DNA of 64,000 bases from NCBI RefSeq assembly GCF_005080685.1, contig NZ_CP039371.1, positions 3,286,001 to 3,350,000 on the forward strand, written 5' to 3'. Source of the stretch: Pseudomonas putida (GTDB lineage: Bacteria > Pseudomonadota > Gammaproteobacteria > Pseudomonadales > Pseudomonadaceae). The notes below the pieces were generated by a model. That model worked only from the letters and a program-made list of their open reading frames with translations, was not told the DNA's origin and searched no databases. Positions 36,782 to 45,742 of this stretch are shown in pieces; within the stretch, counting starts at the first letter, position 1; every line of letters begins with the position of its first letter. The translations under genes were made by a program, and so were the position numbers.

Positions 36782-36798
36782 ACAGAAACTGTGCCAGG
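36782..36798 (-). promoter_or_regulatory. Weak sigma-54-like promoter upstream of qhpA
   Basis: Minus strand CTGGCACAGTTTCTGTA: a good -24 element (TGGCAC) but a poor -12 (CTGT for TTGC). 76 bases upstream of the qhpA start. Supported mainly by the strong sigma-54 match for the divergent aldehyde dehydrogenase gene. Confidence 0.35.
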
Positions 36799-36933
36799 TG
36801 CATTAAAAGTGGTTTATTTCAGGCCTTTAGGTGGTTTTCAGGGGGCCCACGAGCGGCTGCCGGATGAGTGGGAGCGTGCCATTTCGCGACAAGGTGTTTC
36901 ATCCTGAGACAGAGGCTTGAGGCCGACGCAGTA

Positions 36934-37021
36934 CCTGTAGGGGCGGGTTTACCCGCGAACCGAACGGCGCGGTGTATGGCACGGGCTGCGCCCGTGTTCG
37001 CGGGTAAACCCGCTCCTACAC
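36934..37021. repeat. REP inverted pair in the qhpA/aldehyde dehydrogenase intergenic region
   Basis: Facing units CCTGTAGGGGCGGGTTTACC and GGTAAACCCGCTCCTACA with a central CACGGGCTGCGCCCGTG hairpin. The 507-base divergent region 36707-37213 otherwise holds only promoter elements for the two operons; no further gene is seen. Confidence 0.88.
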
Positions 37022-37157
37022 GCCCACCTCTGCGGTAGGGATACTGTGTCATCACCGTCTCACAGCGTCTCAATGTGCAACAGCGCAGCCGCGCAACTTG
37101 CCCTTTGCATCCAGGCAAAACCCAGCCAACTCAATACCTTGCGCGCATTGGCCAAGC

Positions 37158-37174
37158 TTGGCACGGCCATTGCG
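37158..37174 (+). promoter_or_regulatory. Sigma-54 promoter for the aldehyde dehydrogenase gene
   Basis: TTGGCACGGCCATTGCG matches the YTGGCACGRNNNTTGCW consensus at all but the last position. It lies 40 bases before the ATG, a normal leader length. A sigma-54 activator gene sits at the far end of the same locus. Confidence 0.85.
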
Positions 37175-37213
37175 CCATGCCAGGGCACATCCAATGACAA
37201 GAGGCACAGCCCC

Positions 37214-38707
37214 ATGCTTTCCGACCTGCCCATCCTGCCCGCCACCCGCGCCTTTCTCGAACGCAAGCTGAAGATGCGCATCGGCGCCGACTGGCAGGAT
37301 GCCGCCAGTGGCCGCACTCTTGCGTTTCGCAACCCCGCGACCGGTGACGTGCTCGGCGAAGTGCCAGCCGCCGAACAGGAGGACGTCGACCGCGCGGTAC
37401 GCGCCGCCCGCCAGGCGTTCGACGACTCGGCATGGAGCCGGACGCGCCCGCGCGAGCGGCAGAACCTGCTGTGGCGCCTGGCTGACCTGATGGAGCGCGA
37501 CGCGCAGCAACTGGCCGAGCTGGAATGCCTGAACAACGGCAAGAGCGCCGCCGTGGCCAAGGTCATGGACGTGCAACTGGCCATCGACTTCCTGCGCTAC
37601 ATGGCCGGTTGGGCCACCAAGATCGAGGGTAGCACCGTCGAGGCGTCCATGCCGTTGATGCCCAACGACCAGTTCCACGGCTTCGTCCGTCGCGAGGCCA
37701 TCGGTGTGGTCGGCGCCATCGTCGCCTGGAACTTCCCGCTGCTGCTGGCTTGCTGGAAACTCGGCCCGGCCCTGGCCTCCGGCTGCACCGTGGTGCTCAA
37801 GCCCGCCGACGAAACCCCGCTGACCGCGCTGAAACTCGCCGAGCTGGTGGACGAAGCCGGTTACCCGGCTGGCGTGTTCAACGTCATCACCGGCACCGGG
37901 CTGAATGCTGGCGCCGCGCTCAGCCGCCACCCCGGTGTCGACAAACTGACCTTCACCGGCTCGACCGAAGTGGGCAAGTTGATCGGCAAGGCGGCCATGG
38001 ACAACATGACCCGCGTGACCCTCGAACTGGGTGGCAAGTCGCCGACCATCGTCATGCCCGACGCCAACCTGCAGGACGCTGCCGCAGGTGCCGCCACCGC
38101 GATCTTCTTCAACCAGGGCCAGGTCTGCTGCGCCGGCTCCCGGCTGTACGTGCATCGCAAGCAGTTCGACAACGTCATCGCAGACATCGCCGGCATCGCC
38201 AATGGCATGAAGCTGGGCAGCGGCCTGGACCCTGCGGTACAGATGGGGCCGCTGATCTCGGCCAAGCAACAGGACCGGGTCACCGGCTACATCGAGCTTG
38301 GCCGCGAGCTGGGTGCGACCATCGCCTGTGGTGGTGAAGGCTTCGGGCCTGGCTATTTCGTCAAGCCGACCGTGATCGTCGATGTCGACCAGCGTCATCG
38401 CCTGGTGCAGGAGGAAATCTTCGGCCCGGTGCTGGTGGCCATGCCGTTCGACGATGTCGACGAAGTGATCGCCATGGCCAACGACAACCCCTATGGCCTG
38501 TGTGCCAGCATCTGGTCCAACGACCTGGGCGCCGTGCACCGGATGATCCCGCGCATCAAGTCGGGCTCGGTGTGGGTCAACTGCCATAGTGCGCTGGACC
38601 CGGCGCTGCCGTTCGGCGGCTACAAGATGTCGGGGGTTGGCCGCGAAATGGGCGCTGCTGCAATCGAACACTACACCGAGCTGAAGTCGGTGTTGATCAG
38701 GCTCTGA
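37214..38707 (+). CDS. peaE: Aldehyde dehydrogenase, phenylacetaldehyde dehydrogenase-like
   Basis: 497 residues, normal ALDH length, from ATG 37214. Motifs: VVGAIVAWNFPLLLACWKLG, LELGGKSPTIVM with the general-base Glu, and catalytic Cys in FFNQGQVCCAGSRLYV. Cytoplasmic NAD-dependent oxidation of an aldehyde to its acid. Divergent from and embedded in the amine dehydrogenase locus, so it should oxidise the aldehyde released from the amine (phenylacetaldehyde from 2-phenylethylamine in the pea system of P. putida). The symbol follows that context. Preceded by a sigma-54 promoter. Confidence 0.88.
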   Translation: MLSDLPILPATRAFLERKLKMRIGADWQDAASGRTLAFRNPATGDVLGEVPAAEQEDVDRAVRAARQAFDDSAWSRTRPRERQNLLWRLADLMERDAQQLAELECLNNGKSAAVAKVMDVQLAIDFLRYMAGWATKIEGSTVEASMPLMPNDQFHGFVRREAIGVVGAIVAWNFPLLLACWKLGPALASGCTVVLKPADETPLTALKLAELVDEAGYPAGVFNVITGTGLNAGAALSRHPGVDKLTFTGSTEVGKLIGKAAMDNMTRVTLELGGKSPTIVMPDANLQDAAAGAATAIFFNQGQVCCAGSRLYVHRKQFDNVIADIAGIANGMKLGSGLDPAVQMGPLISAKQQDRVTGYIELGRELGATIACGGEGFGPGYFVKPTVIVDVDQRHRLVQEEIFGPVLVAMPFDDVDEVIAMANDNPYGLCASIWSNDLGAVHRMIPRIKSGSVWVNCHSALDPALPFGGYKMSGVGREMGAAAIEHYTELKSVLIRL

Positions 38708-38716
38708 TTTTCTTTG

Positions 38717-38755
38717 AACCATTCTCTTCGCCGGTAACCGGCAAAGAGGATGGTT
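38717..38755. terminator. Hairpin after the aldehyde dehydrogenase gene
   Basis: AACCATTCTCTTCGCCGG-TAAC-CGGCAAAGAGGATGGTT, a near-perfect 17-18 base stem 9 bases after the stop. No long T-run, but a strong hairpin that can end transcription. Confidence 0.6.
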
Positions 38756-38790
38756 TAAAGCCCTATCGCCGAAGCCAGTTCCAATCTCGA

Positions 38791-38821
38791 CTGGGGGTAA
38801 TCCCTTTGGGGATCACCCCAG
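38791..38821. terminator. Hairpin downstream of the RHS-type gene
   Basis: CTGGGGGTAATCCC-TTT-GGGGATCACCCCAG, a nearly perfect 14-base stem located 22 bases past the end of the convergent RHS-type gene. Next to it is a 12-base perfect palindrome ATGGCGCGCCAT (38823-38834). Confidence 0.5.
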
Positions 38822-38842
38822 CATGGCGCGCCATTGGGATAG

Positions 38843-39571
38843 CTAGCTTTGATTTTGCTTCGCCTGGTAGAGTGCAATCATTCTATCAGCCCCACTACGA
38901 AGAGAAGCAGCATAGCTCTTTATATCAACTCCCATCCGATTTGGACTGGCTTCAGCTATTTGTCTTAACGACTTGGGGGACTTGCCATCACGGTGAAACC
39001 GCCATCGGGAAGCGATCGCCTCAACAAAATCCGGACTCGTGGCTTCAACGATTCTTTTGCCTCGCGGAATAGCGTCACTGGTGGAAGCCTGAATTTTGCG
39101 CGCAAAGACCCTGTCTGCATCTGAGAATTCTTTCTGGTACCTCGTTTCAGCAAAATTCAACTGTGGCTCTCGATTGGAAGGTTGAATTGGGCTGGAGTCT
39201 GCTGGCAGCGATAAAGCTGCTCGGCGCCGGGCAATTAAGTCGTTACTGGCAATCCTCTCTGATTGTTGAATTCTCCCCCTCACGATCCAGTGTTTGACAT
39301 GCCCTGTCGGGTCCGTATGGTTTATCGGATCACCGCCACAATAGGCATAGGTATTGATTCCGCCGAGCCCGAATGGGCTTTGATCATCAGGCGAAATAAA
39401 GCGCATGAGCACCGAACTGTAGGCTCTTCGCCCATTCCCTAATAGATCAGCATTTGTCGCAGAATCACGTGCCTGGCCGTTGAAACCCAAGAGAGAACGC
39501 TGTCGAGCCGAATTAAAATAGCCAAAGGTTGAATAGGCAGTCTCGCTTACTGCAGAGAAAAACTTTGTCAT
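38843..39571 (-). CDS. Orphan RHS-core protein with variable C-terminal domain
   Basis: 242 residues from ATG 39571 (MTKFFSAVSETAYS). Residues about 25-90 are the RHS-repeat-associated core (SLLGFNGQ, LLGNGRRAY, MRFISPDD, GLGGINTYAYCGGDPIN, DPTGH). The ~150 residues after DPTGH are a variable tail, the place where polymorphic toxins carry their toxic domain; I do not recognise its fold. No immunity-like gene is visible next to it. Base composition is visibly richer in A+T than the flanks, implying transfer. It interrupts the amine dehydrogenase locus. Related Pseudomonas orphans have about 100 more N-terminal residues, so it may be a truncated copy. Confidence 0.75.
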   Translation of the reverse strand: MTKFFSAVSETAYSTFGYFNSARQRSLLGFNGQARDSATNADLLGNGRRAYSSVLMRFISPDDQSPFGLGGINTYAYCGGDPINHTDPTGHVKHWIVRGRIQQSERIASNDLIARRRAALSLPADSSPIQPSNREPQLNFAETRYQKEFSDADRVFARKIQASTSDAIPRGKRIVEATSPDFVEAIASRWRFHRDGKSPKSLRQIAEASPNRMGVDIKSYAASLRSGADRMIALYQAKQNQS

Positions 39572-39799
39572 TTTACACCTAGCGGGAGCGTTTATAAGAC
39601 CCACAATCTAGGCATTAACCACCTCTGACCACAACTGGTAATTTAGATAGTTTTCCGGCGCTGCTCTCGGGAGTACTTTTGATTAGCGTCTCTTCTTTGG
39701 AGTCGCTTTGCAGCCTCGCGATATAAGGCAAGCCAAGTACAGCACCCACTCCAATTCTTGCATGGCCCTGAGCGACCTTGGGTAGCGACCACAGCAATC

Positions 39800-41092
39800 T
39801 CAATCCAGACCTTGCTCTCGCAGCCATCGGCGGACCATCATCTGCTGCTCGTCCGCCAAACCAGAAAGCACGGCCTCAACAGTTTGGCCGCTATGTATTT
39901 CCCGCACCATCGGCGCCAGCTCCAGCCCCTGTAGATGCCAAACCCCCAGCGGCTGATCCGCCGTGACCACCACCTCGGCCTCATCCACCAGGCCATCGCG
40001 CAACACTGGCCGCCGTGCCAGCTGTACCGCTTTCCAGTCCGCCGTCAGGTGCAGCGGCTGGGCGTCCGGCCAGCCCTGGCGACGGGCCCAAAACGGCAGC
40101 TCGGCCCGCGCGGCTTCTTGGGCATAGAAGTCACGCCCCATGCGCGCAAAGCGCAGGAACAGCTGCTCGATCCGCCGCTGGTGAAACTGCTTGGCCAAGC
40201 CCGCTCGCTCCGGGCAGCGCAGCAAGGTGTTGACCACCACTGGTGCTTGCAATGCCGAAGACAACGACTGGAAAATGCCATTCCCCGACAGTGGGTCAAC
40301 CGCCATGGCGGCATCCCCAACCCTCAGCCAGTCATCCCCGACGCAGTCGCCAGCGAGGATCGCCGTGCTGCTGCGCGCGTGCACCTGGGCAGGCGCCAAC
40401 GCCTGCTCGCCGAACAGCTGCGCCACCAAAGCCGAACTACGCCGGCGCTCGGCGCAGTAAACGGGCAGCGCGGCCTTGCCCGGTAGCCGCTCGGCGTCCA
40501 GGGTCATTTGCCAGTAGCAACGGCCATCGGCCAGCCTGGCCATCCATGCCCAGCCGTCATCCAGGCTCTCGACTGCCGAAGCAGGGTCGCCCGGTTCGCC
40601 CTGCCAGAGGTTGAGCAGGCTGACCGTTTCCGGCCCGCGCAATCGGTCTGCCGCCAGCGGCGCCTGACGGCCACGCGCCTCGACCAGGAAGCGCCCACGC
40701 AGCACTTGGCCGTCCTCCAGGCGGACTTCATGCCCGCCGACGTGCGATACCTCGCGGACCCGCCCTTGTACCAGCGTTACACCCGCCCGCGCCAGGTCAT
40801 CGCGCAAGGCGCGGTCGAAACGCTGGCGGTCCAGCAGGAACTCCTGGTTCAGCTGCGAATGCTGGCCGTTCCAGCGCACCTGGCGCGAAGCCGACACCGC
40901 CGCCTGCGCCAGCGCCTCGCCCAACCCGGCATGACGCAGGCCCTCCAGCACACGCAGCGATACGCCTTCGACGGCAGCGAAACGGCGCCAGTCGGAAACC
41001 ACCGTGACCGGATAGCCCAGGCGCCTCAGGCCAATGGCGGTGGCGGCCCCTGCAGGGCCGGCGCCCAGAATCAGAATATGCGGCTCAGGCAT
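39800..41092 (-). CDS. qhpG: FAD-dependent monooxygenase QhpG (dihydroxylates the CTQ tryptophan)
   Basis: 430 residues from ATG 41092. N-terminal FAD-binding motif LILGAGPAGAATAIGLRRLG and, further on, GDAAMAVDPLSGNG, the second FAD motif of the flavin monooxygenase/tryptophan halogenase-like class. In QHNDH systems QhpG adds two oxygens to the Trp of the thioether-bridged QhpC to start CTQ formation. Last gene of the leftward regulator-qhpF-qhpE-qhpG group; overlaps qhpE by 8 bases. Family name inferred from motif plus locus. Confidence 0.9.
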   Translation of the reverse strand: MPEPHILILGAGPAGAATAIGLRRLGYPVTVVSDWRRFAAVEGVSLRVLEGLRHAGLGEALAQAAVSASRQVRWNGQHSQLNQEFLLDRQRFDRALRDDLARAGVTLVQGRVREVSHVGGHEVRLEDGQVLRGRFLVEARGRQAPLAADRLRGPETVSLLNLWQGEPGDPASAVESLDDGWAWMARLADGRCYWQMTLDAERLPGKAALPVYCAERRRSSALVAQLFGEQALAPAQVHARSSTAILAGDCVGDDWLRVGDAAMAVDPLSGNGIFQSLSSALQAPVVVNTLLRCPERAGLAKQFHQRRIEQLFLRFARMGRDFYAQEAARAELPFWARRQGWPDAQPLHLTADWKAVQLARRPVLRDGLVDEAEVVVTADQPLGVWHLQGLELAPMVREIHSGQTVEAVLSGLADEQQMMVRRWLREQGLD

Positions 41093-41762
41093 CCGCCGCA
41101 CCTCGCCGTTCGGGGCCACTGAAGGCGGCATTGGCACGCAACCACGCCATTACTTGCGAGCGGTCCAGGCCCGGCTGTTGGCGCAACAGGGCGGCGATCC
41201 GCCCGCTCAACGCCGCACAACCCAGACTCGCGCCGGCCATGCCGCGCTCGCCCACGTAGCCGCCGAAGTCGGCTTGGGCGCTACCCAGCCATGACCATTG
41301 CCCCGGTGCGCAGCGCGCATCGCCGGTGACTCGGATGACCTCCGGATAACTCGCCGGATACACCGGACCGCCACGCGCGGGGCTCGAGGCGCACAGCAGC
41401 ACACCGGCTGCCTGCGCTTCAATACACGCCCGGCGCAATACCGGGCGATCCTGCTGCAGCCCGAGACTGAGGTTGACCAGGGTCGCCCCCTGCTCGGTCA
41501 ACCACAGCAACGCCGCAGCCACTTGCAAGGCGCTGGTGGTGCCCTGTTCATTGAACACCTGCGCCAGCAACAGCGGCACCTGATCAGCCTCGGCTTGCAG
41601 GCTGGCCAGCACGGCGCTGCCGTGGCCCAGCCGATCCGCTTGCAACGGCCCGTCGTGCAGCACTCCGTCTTGCAGCCAGAAACGCCGCGCCGCCACCACC
41701 TCGCGCGCCTGAGCAGCCGCGCAGCCGCTGTCGATCACGCCAATGCGCAGGTCATGGCTCAT
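41085..41762 (-). CDS. qhpE: Subtilisin-like protease QhpE (QhpC leader peptidase)
   Basis: 225 residues, short for an S8 protease but as expected for QhpE. Catalytic triad visible: D11 in GVIDSG, H47 in RLGHGSAV and S179 in AGASLGCA. No signal peptide, so it works in the cytoplasm, where QhpE is known to cut the 28-residue leader from crosslinked QhpC. Start ATG 41762 lies 11 bases inside the end of qhpF, giving coupled translation. Confidence 0.9.
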   Translation of the reverse strand: MSHDLRIGVIDSGCAAAQAREVVAARRFWLQDGVLHDGPLQADRLGHGSAVLASLQAEADQVPLLLAQVFNEQGTTSALQVAAALLWLTEQGATLVNLSLGLQQDRPVLRRACIEAQAAGVLLCASSPARGGPVYPASYPEVIRVTGDARCAPGQWSWLGSAQADFGGYVGERGMAGASLGCAALSGRIAALLRQQPGLDRSQVMAWLRANAAFSGPERRGAADA

Positions 41763-43485
41763 GCCGGGCCACCTCTTTGGCAAGCACACGCAGCGCGCCA
41801 CCCTGTAGGTGCAGGTGCAGGTCGGCATCGGCCAGGGTCGACGGCCTGTGGCTGATGAGGATCCGCGTGCGGCCGGCGAACAACTGATCGATGGCCGCGA
41901 TCACCTCGCGCTCGGTGGCTTCGTCGACCGCCGAAGTGGCTTCGTCCAGCACCAGGATCGAAGGCGCCTGGAGTACCGCGCGGGCAATGGCGATACGCTG
42001 CTTCTGCCCACCGGAAAGCTGCTGACCACGCTCGCCGAGCAGACCATCGAGGCCCATCGGCAGGCTGTCTACCAGGCTTTCGAGGTGCGCCAGGCGTACC
42101 ACCTGTTCGAGTGCCTCGCGGCTGGCCTGTGGCGCAGCGTAGGCAAGGTTCTGCGCCAGGGTGCCGCGAAACAGCACGATGTCCTGGCTGACCACGGCGA
42201 TGCGCTGGCGCACGGCAGCCAGGTCGAGCTCGCGCAGGTCGGCGCCATCGAGCAGGATGCGCCCGGCATCCGGGTCGTAGAAACGTTGCAGGAGGTCGAT
42301 CAGGGTCGACTTGCCGACCCCCGAGGCGCCGCTGATGGCCACCTTGAGCCCGGCAGGCATGCAGGCATCGACGTCGGCCAAGACCGCGCCCTCGCGGCCA
42401 TCATGGGCGAAGTGCACGCCTTCGAGGCGCAACTCGCCCGGCCCATCCGGCATTGGCCGAGGCGTCTCGGCTTGCCGCACGGCCACGGCCTCACGCTTGA
42501 GTTCCATGACCCGGCCCAGGCTCACCGCCATGCGTTGTACCGCCACGTACAGGCCAAGCAGGCTCTGCACCGGTCCGACGGCCATGCCCATGTAGGTGGA
42601 AAACGCAATCAGTGCACCCAACTGCCAGGTCCCCTGAATCACCCACCAGCCGCCCACCAGGAACGCGCAGGCACGGCACCAGGAGGTCAGGGTGCCGGGC
42701 ACCGCCTGGGTGAAGAACTCGGTGACCTGGACCTTCAGCAACTGGCGCATGTAGCCCTGTCCGAGCTGGTCCAGCCGTCCGGCTTCATGGGCCTGCCGGC
42801 CCGCGGCCTGGATGAATTTCATCGCCGGCAACGTCTCGACCAGGAACGACGACACATCCGCGGAGCGCTCGCGCAGGCTGCGCACCTCACGCTCGACCTT
42901 GCGCCGCATCCAGCGCAGCCAGATCACCTCCAGCGGTACCAGCAGCGCCAGCAGCAGCGACAGCTGCCACGACAGCATCAGCATCAGCACCACCGAGCCC
43001 ACCAGGCCGATGATTGCCGACACCGCCGAAAACAAGGAGTCGACGGCGAAGCGCTGGATCTCGGCGACGTCGCCGTCCAGCCGCGAGAGGATGTCACCCA
43101 TGCGCCGCCGCCCATAGAAGGTCGGCGACAGTTGCTGCAAATGCCGGTACAGGTCGTCGCGCAGAGCGAACAGGATGCGCCCGGACAAGCGCGTGTGCAG
43201 GTAGCGATTGACGCCGGCCAGCACAGTACCGAGCACGCCGGCGACGATCATCACCACGGCCATGTGCCAGAGGGTCTGGTAATCCTTGGCCAGCAGGCCC
43301 TCATCGATCAATGTCTTGACCAACCACGGCTGCACCAGTGCCAGCATCGAGGCGCCCAGTGACAGCACCAGCAGCACCGCGATGGCGCTGCGTTGCGGAC
43401 GTACGAAGCCATAGAGCCAGGCCAGGGCCTGGCGCATCAGCAGCGGGTCGCTGGAGTCCACCAGCCTTGCGAACAGTCCGCCCAT
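41752..43485 (-). CDS. qhpF: ABC exporter QhpF (permease-ATPase half transporter)
   Basis: 577 residues from ATG 43485 (MGGLFARLVDS). Six membrane helices in the first ~320 residues, then an ATPase domain with Walker A SGASGVGKSTL, signature LSGGQKQRIAIARA and Walker B ILVLDEATSAVD. A fused homodimeric exporter of the MsbA/type I type. In this locus it matches QhpF, required to move modified QhpC to the periplasm. One base separates it from the activator gene upstream. Confidence 0.92.
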   Translation of the reverse strand: MGGLFARLVDSSDPLLMRQALAWLYGFVRPQRSAIAVLLVLSLGASMLALVQPWLVKTLIDEGLLAKDYQTLWHMAVVMIVAGVLGTVLAGVNRYLHTRLSGRILFALRDDLYRHLQQLSPTFYGRRRMGDILSRLDGDVAEIQRFAVDSLFSAVSAIIGLVGSVVLMLMLSWQLSLLLALLVPLEVIWLRWMRRKVEREVRSLRERSADVSSFLVETLPAMKFIQAAGRQAHEAGRLDQLGQGYMRQLLKVQVTEFFTQAVPGTLTSWCRACAFLVGGWWVIQGTWQLGALIAFSTYMGMAVGPVQSLLGLYVAVQRMAVSLGRVMELKREAVAVRQAETPRPMPDGPGELRLEGVHFAHDGREGAVLADVDACMPAGLKVAISGASGVGKSTLIDLLQRFYDPDAGRILLDGADLRELDLAAVRQRIAVVSQDIVLFRGTLAQNLAYAAPQASREALEQVVRLAHLESLVDSLPMGLDGLLGERGQQLSGGQKQRIAIARAVLQAPSILVLDEATSAVDEATEREVIAAIDQLFAGRTRILISHRPSTLADADLHLHLQGGALRVLAKEVARHEP

Positions 43486-43486
43486 G

Positions 43487-45397
43487 TCAACCGCGCAACT
43501 GCTTGAGCTTGCGGTACAGGGTCGCCCGGCTGATACCAAGCGCTTCGGCTGCGGCCGAAACGTTGCCCTGATGGCGCGCCAATGCGCCACGGATCATTTC
43601 CAGCTCGTTGTCCTTGAGGCTACCCGACGGCGCGCCGCCACTGGCCAGCTCGTCGAGCAGGCAGTCGGTAAGGTGATCGACGGTCAATACCTGTTCGTCT
43701 TCCTCGCGCATCGCCAGCGCGGTGCGCACGACCATTTCCAGCTGGCGGATGTTGCCGGGCCAGTCGAAGCCTTCGAGCAACACCTCCAGGGCCGGGTCGA
43801 GCGTCACGCCTCGTGCCCCGAAGCGGTCCAGCACACCCTGAACGATGGCCGACAGGTCCTCACGCTCGCGCAGCGCGGGCAGGCGCAGCGAAACCCCATT
43901 GACGCGGTAGTAGAGATCCTCGCGAAAATGCTCTTCGCTGACCAGGCGCTTGAGGTCGCGGTGAGTAGCGCAGATCAGCGCGACGTCGATGTCCTGTTCC
44001 TCGCCAGCGCCCAACGGCGCCACCCGCCTCTCCTGCAGCACACGCAGCAGGCGCGCCTGCAGTGCCAGCGGCATGTCGCCGATCTCGTCGAGGAAAAGCG
44101 TGCCGCCGTGGGCCTGCATCAGCCGCCCGACCATACCCCCGCGTCGGGAACCGGTGAACGCGCCGTCGCGATAGCCGAACAGTTCGGATTCGATCAGCCC
44201 TTCGGGAATGGCCGCGCAGTTGACCGCGACGAATGCCTTGTCGGCACGCGGGCTGGCCTGGTGCAGGGCGCGGGCGACCACTTCCTTGCCGGTCCCGGTT
44301 TCGCCCAGCAGCAGCACCGGCAAGCCGTTGCCCAGCCCCTGGCGAGCCATGCGCAGGTTGCGCGCCAGGCGGGCATCGCCGCCGGCGAGTGCGTCGAGCG
44401 CTGGCGACTTGGCGGGTTGCGTTGGCTTGACGACCGCCACACTGGGAAGCTGGCTATGGCGGGGCAACTGCAAGGCGCGGAAAAAGAACTCGCCCTTGGC
44501 CGTGTGCACGCTACTCACGCCACCCTGCCACAGGCGGGCAATGAAGGCCGGGGAGCGCTCACCGAGCAGGTCGCTGCTGCGCCGCCCCAGCAGGTCCTGG
44601 CGGGCGATCTGCAGTAACTGGCAGGCGTTGTCGTTGGCTGCCAGCACCTCGCCATCCAGGCTCAGCGCCAGCAGCCCGTGCCAGGCACTGTTGAGGTATT
44701 GCGGACGGCTGTGGAAGGCCAGCACCAGGTGTTCGGGGTAGCGCAGGCCGAACATCCGGCTTTCGATGTTGCCTGCCGCCAGCATCAGCATCGACAAGCT
44801 GTCCTGGGGCTGGGCCAAGGCCCCTTCGCGGGTGATGTCGAGCACGCCGATCACCTGGCCGTTGGGGTCACGCAGGGGCACCGAGGTGCAGGAGAACGGG
44901 CTGAGCCGGTCAAGGTAGTGTTCGCCGCAATCGATCAGCGTGGGCCGGCCTTCGACCACGGCAGTGCCGATGGCATTGGTGCCACGCAACGACTCGCTCC
45001 AGCAACTGCCCGGGTGCAGGTCGCGCAGGCCTTCGCGTTCGAGGACATGGGTCTGCCCTTCGATGGCCAGCAGGTTGGCATCGGCATCACCGAGGATGAC
45101 GATGCCGGCCTTGCCTTGGCGTGCCACCAGGTAATCGAGTTCGGGGGTAACCGCATCGACCAGCAGTCGGTTCTGCTCGAGGAGCTGGCGCAGGTCATGG
45201 CGCTGGGCCAGGACCGTACCGGGTTGCTCACCCTGCAGGCAATCGAGGCCATGGCCGAGGCTGCGGCGCCAGGAAGCGTCGATTTCATCGCGCAGCACAC
45301 CCAGCGGTAGCTCGCCTTCACTGGCCAGGCGCAAGCGCGCTTGGCGGGATTGGTGTAGGGGATCTTGGGCGTTTGTTGTGGGAAGTTGTCGCGCCAT
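43487..45397 (-). CDS. Sigma-54-dependent transcriptional activator (AcoR-like)
   Basis: 636 residues. N-terminal ~300 residues include a GAF-type sensor ([29 protein letters not shown]) and a PAS-like segment; then an AAA+ domain (about 335-560) with Walker A GETGTGKE, the sigma-54 contact loop GAFTGS (in place of the common GAFTGA) and Walker [10 protein letters not shown]-terminal Fis-type helix-turn-helix ([20 protein letters not shown]). It should activate the sigma-54 promoters found near the aldehyde dehydrogenase gene and possibly others. It heads the qhpFEG group, replacing the AraC-type QhpR of Paracoccus. Confidence 0.92.
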   Translation of the reverse strand: MARQLPTTNAQDPLHQSRQARLRLASEGELPLGVLRDEIDASWRRSLGHGLDCLQGEQPGTVLAQRHDLRQLLEQNRLLVDAVTPELDYLVARQGKAGIVILGDADANLLAIEGQTHVLEREGLRDLHPGSCWSESLRGTNAIGTAVVEGRPTLIDCGEHYLDRLSPFSCTSVPLRDPNGQVIGVLDITREGALAQPQDSLSMLMLAAGNIESRMFGLRYPEHLVLAFHSRPQYLNSAWHGLLALSLDGEVLAANDNACQLLQIARQDLLGRRSSDLLGERSPAFIARLWQGGVSSVHTAKGEFFFRALQLPRHSQLPSVAVVKPTQPAKSPALDALAGGDARLARNLRMARQGLGNGLPVLLLGETGTGKEVVARALHQASPRADKAFVAVNCAAIPEGLIESELFGYRDGAFTGSRRGGMVGRLMQAHGGTLFLDEIGDMPLALQARLLRVLQERRVAPLGAGEEQDIDVALICATHRDLKRLVSEEHFREDLYYRVNGVSLRLPALREREDLSAIVQGVLDRFGARGVTLDPALEVLLEGFDWPGNIRQLEMVVRTALAMREEDEQVLTVDHLTDCLLDELASGGAPSGSLKDNELEMIRGALARHQGNVSAAAEALGISRATLYRKLKQLRG

Positions 45398-45742
45398 CTA
45401 TCGCTCCAGCTGTGACCCTTCAGGGTGGGGTCTACGTGCTTGGTATTTTTTCTGCAGTTTGCGGGAGAAAGTTCTTAGCGTCGAGGTGTTCATCCAAAGG
45501 GTTCAAGGCCCCTCACTTCATGCCCCATCGCAACCCCCAAGCCGAGCACTTCCCAGCCCCATCACCCACCCAAACCTGGGGAACACCGCCCACCGCGAAA
45601 TCGTCCCCAAGCCACCGTCCTTTATCCTGAAAGCACCGTGCCACAAGGCCTGCAGACATTTTTCACAAACTTGGCACGGCTGTTGCCGATCTCCTGCCAG
45701 ACGCCCCAAGTCCATGGGCCCGTTTGCAGGAGGAATAGACTC
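45398..45742. other. 345-base divergent intergenic region (activator / curli operon)
   Basis: No gene seen. It holds the sigma-54 promoter of the rightward operon and, 65-95 bases before it, half-sites GGGGAAC (45578-45584) and GTCCCC (45603-45608) that resemble the paired palindromes upstream of the secretion operon at 63.4 kb. Confidence 0.5.
45671..45687 (+). promoter_or_regulatory. Sigma-54 promoter of the curli structural operon
   Basis: TTGGCACGGCTGTTGCC fits YTGGCACGRNNNTTGCW at 16 of 17 positions. The first gene starts 55 bases downstream, preceded by GGAGGAA. It should drive the two secreted-protein genes, csgB and csgA, which are separated by gaps of 15-32 bases. Confidence 0.85.

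Noticed and set aside
33418..36907. Long plus-strand frames opposite qhpC, qhpD and qhpA
   Set aside because: Antisense to genes with precise catalytic motifs; no independent evidence.
39615..39827. 70-codon minus-strand frame upstream of the RHS-type gene (possible immunity protein)
   Set aside because: Starts inside the end of qhpG, no ribosome site, no recognisable family.
45625..45650. Minus-strand sigma-54-like TGGCACGGTGCTTTCA upstream of the activator gene
   Set aside because: Good -24 but the -12 reads TTTC instead of TTGC, and the start codon is more than 200 bases away; too weak to annotate.
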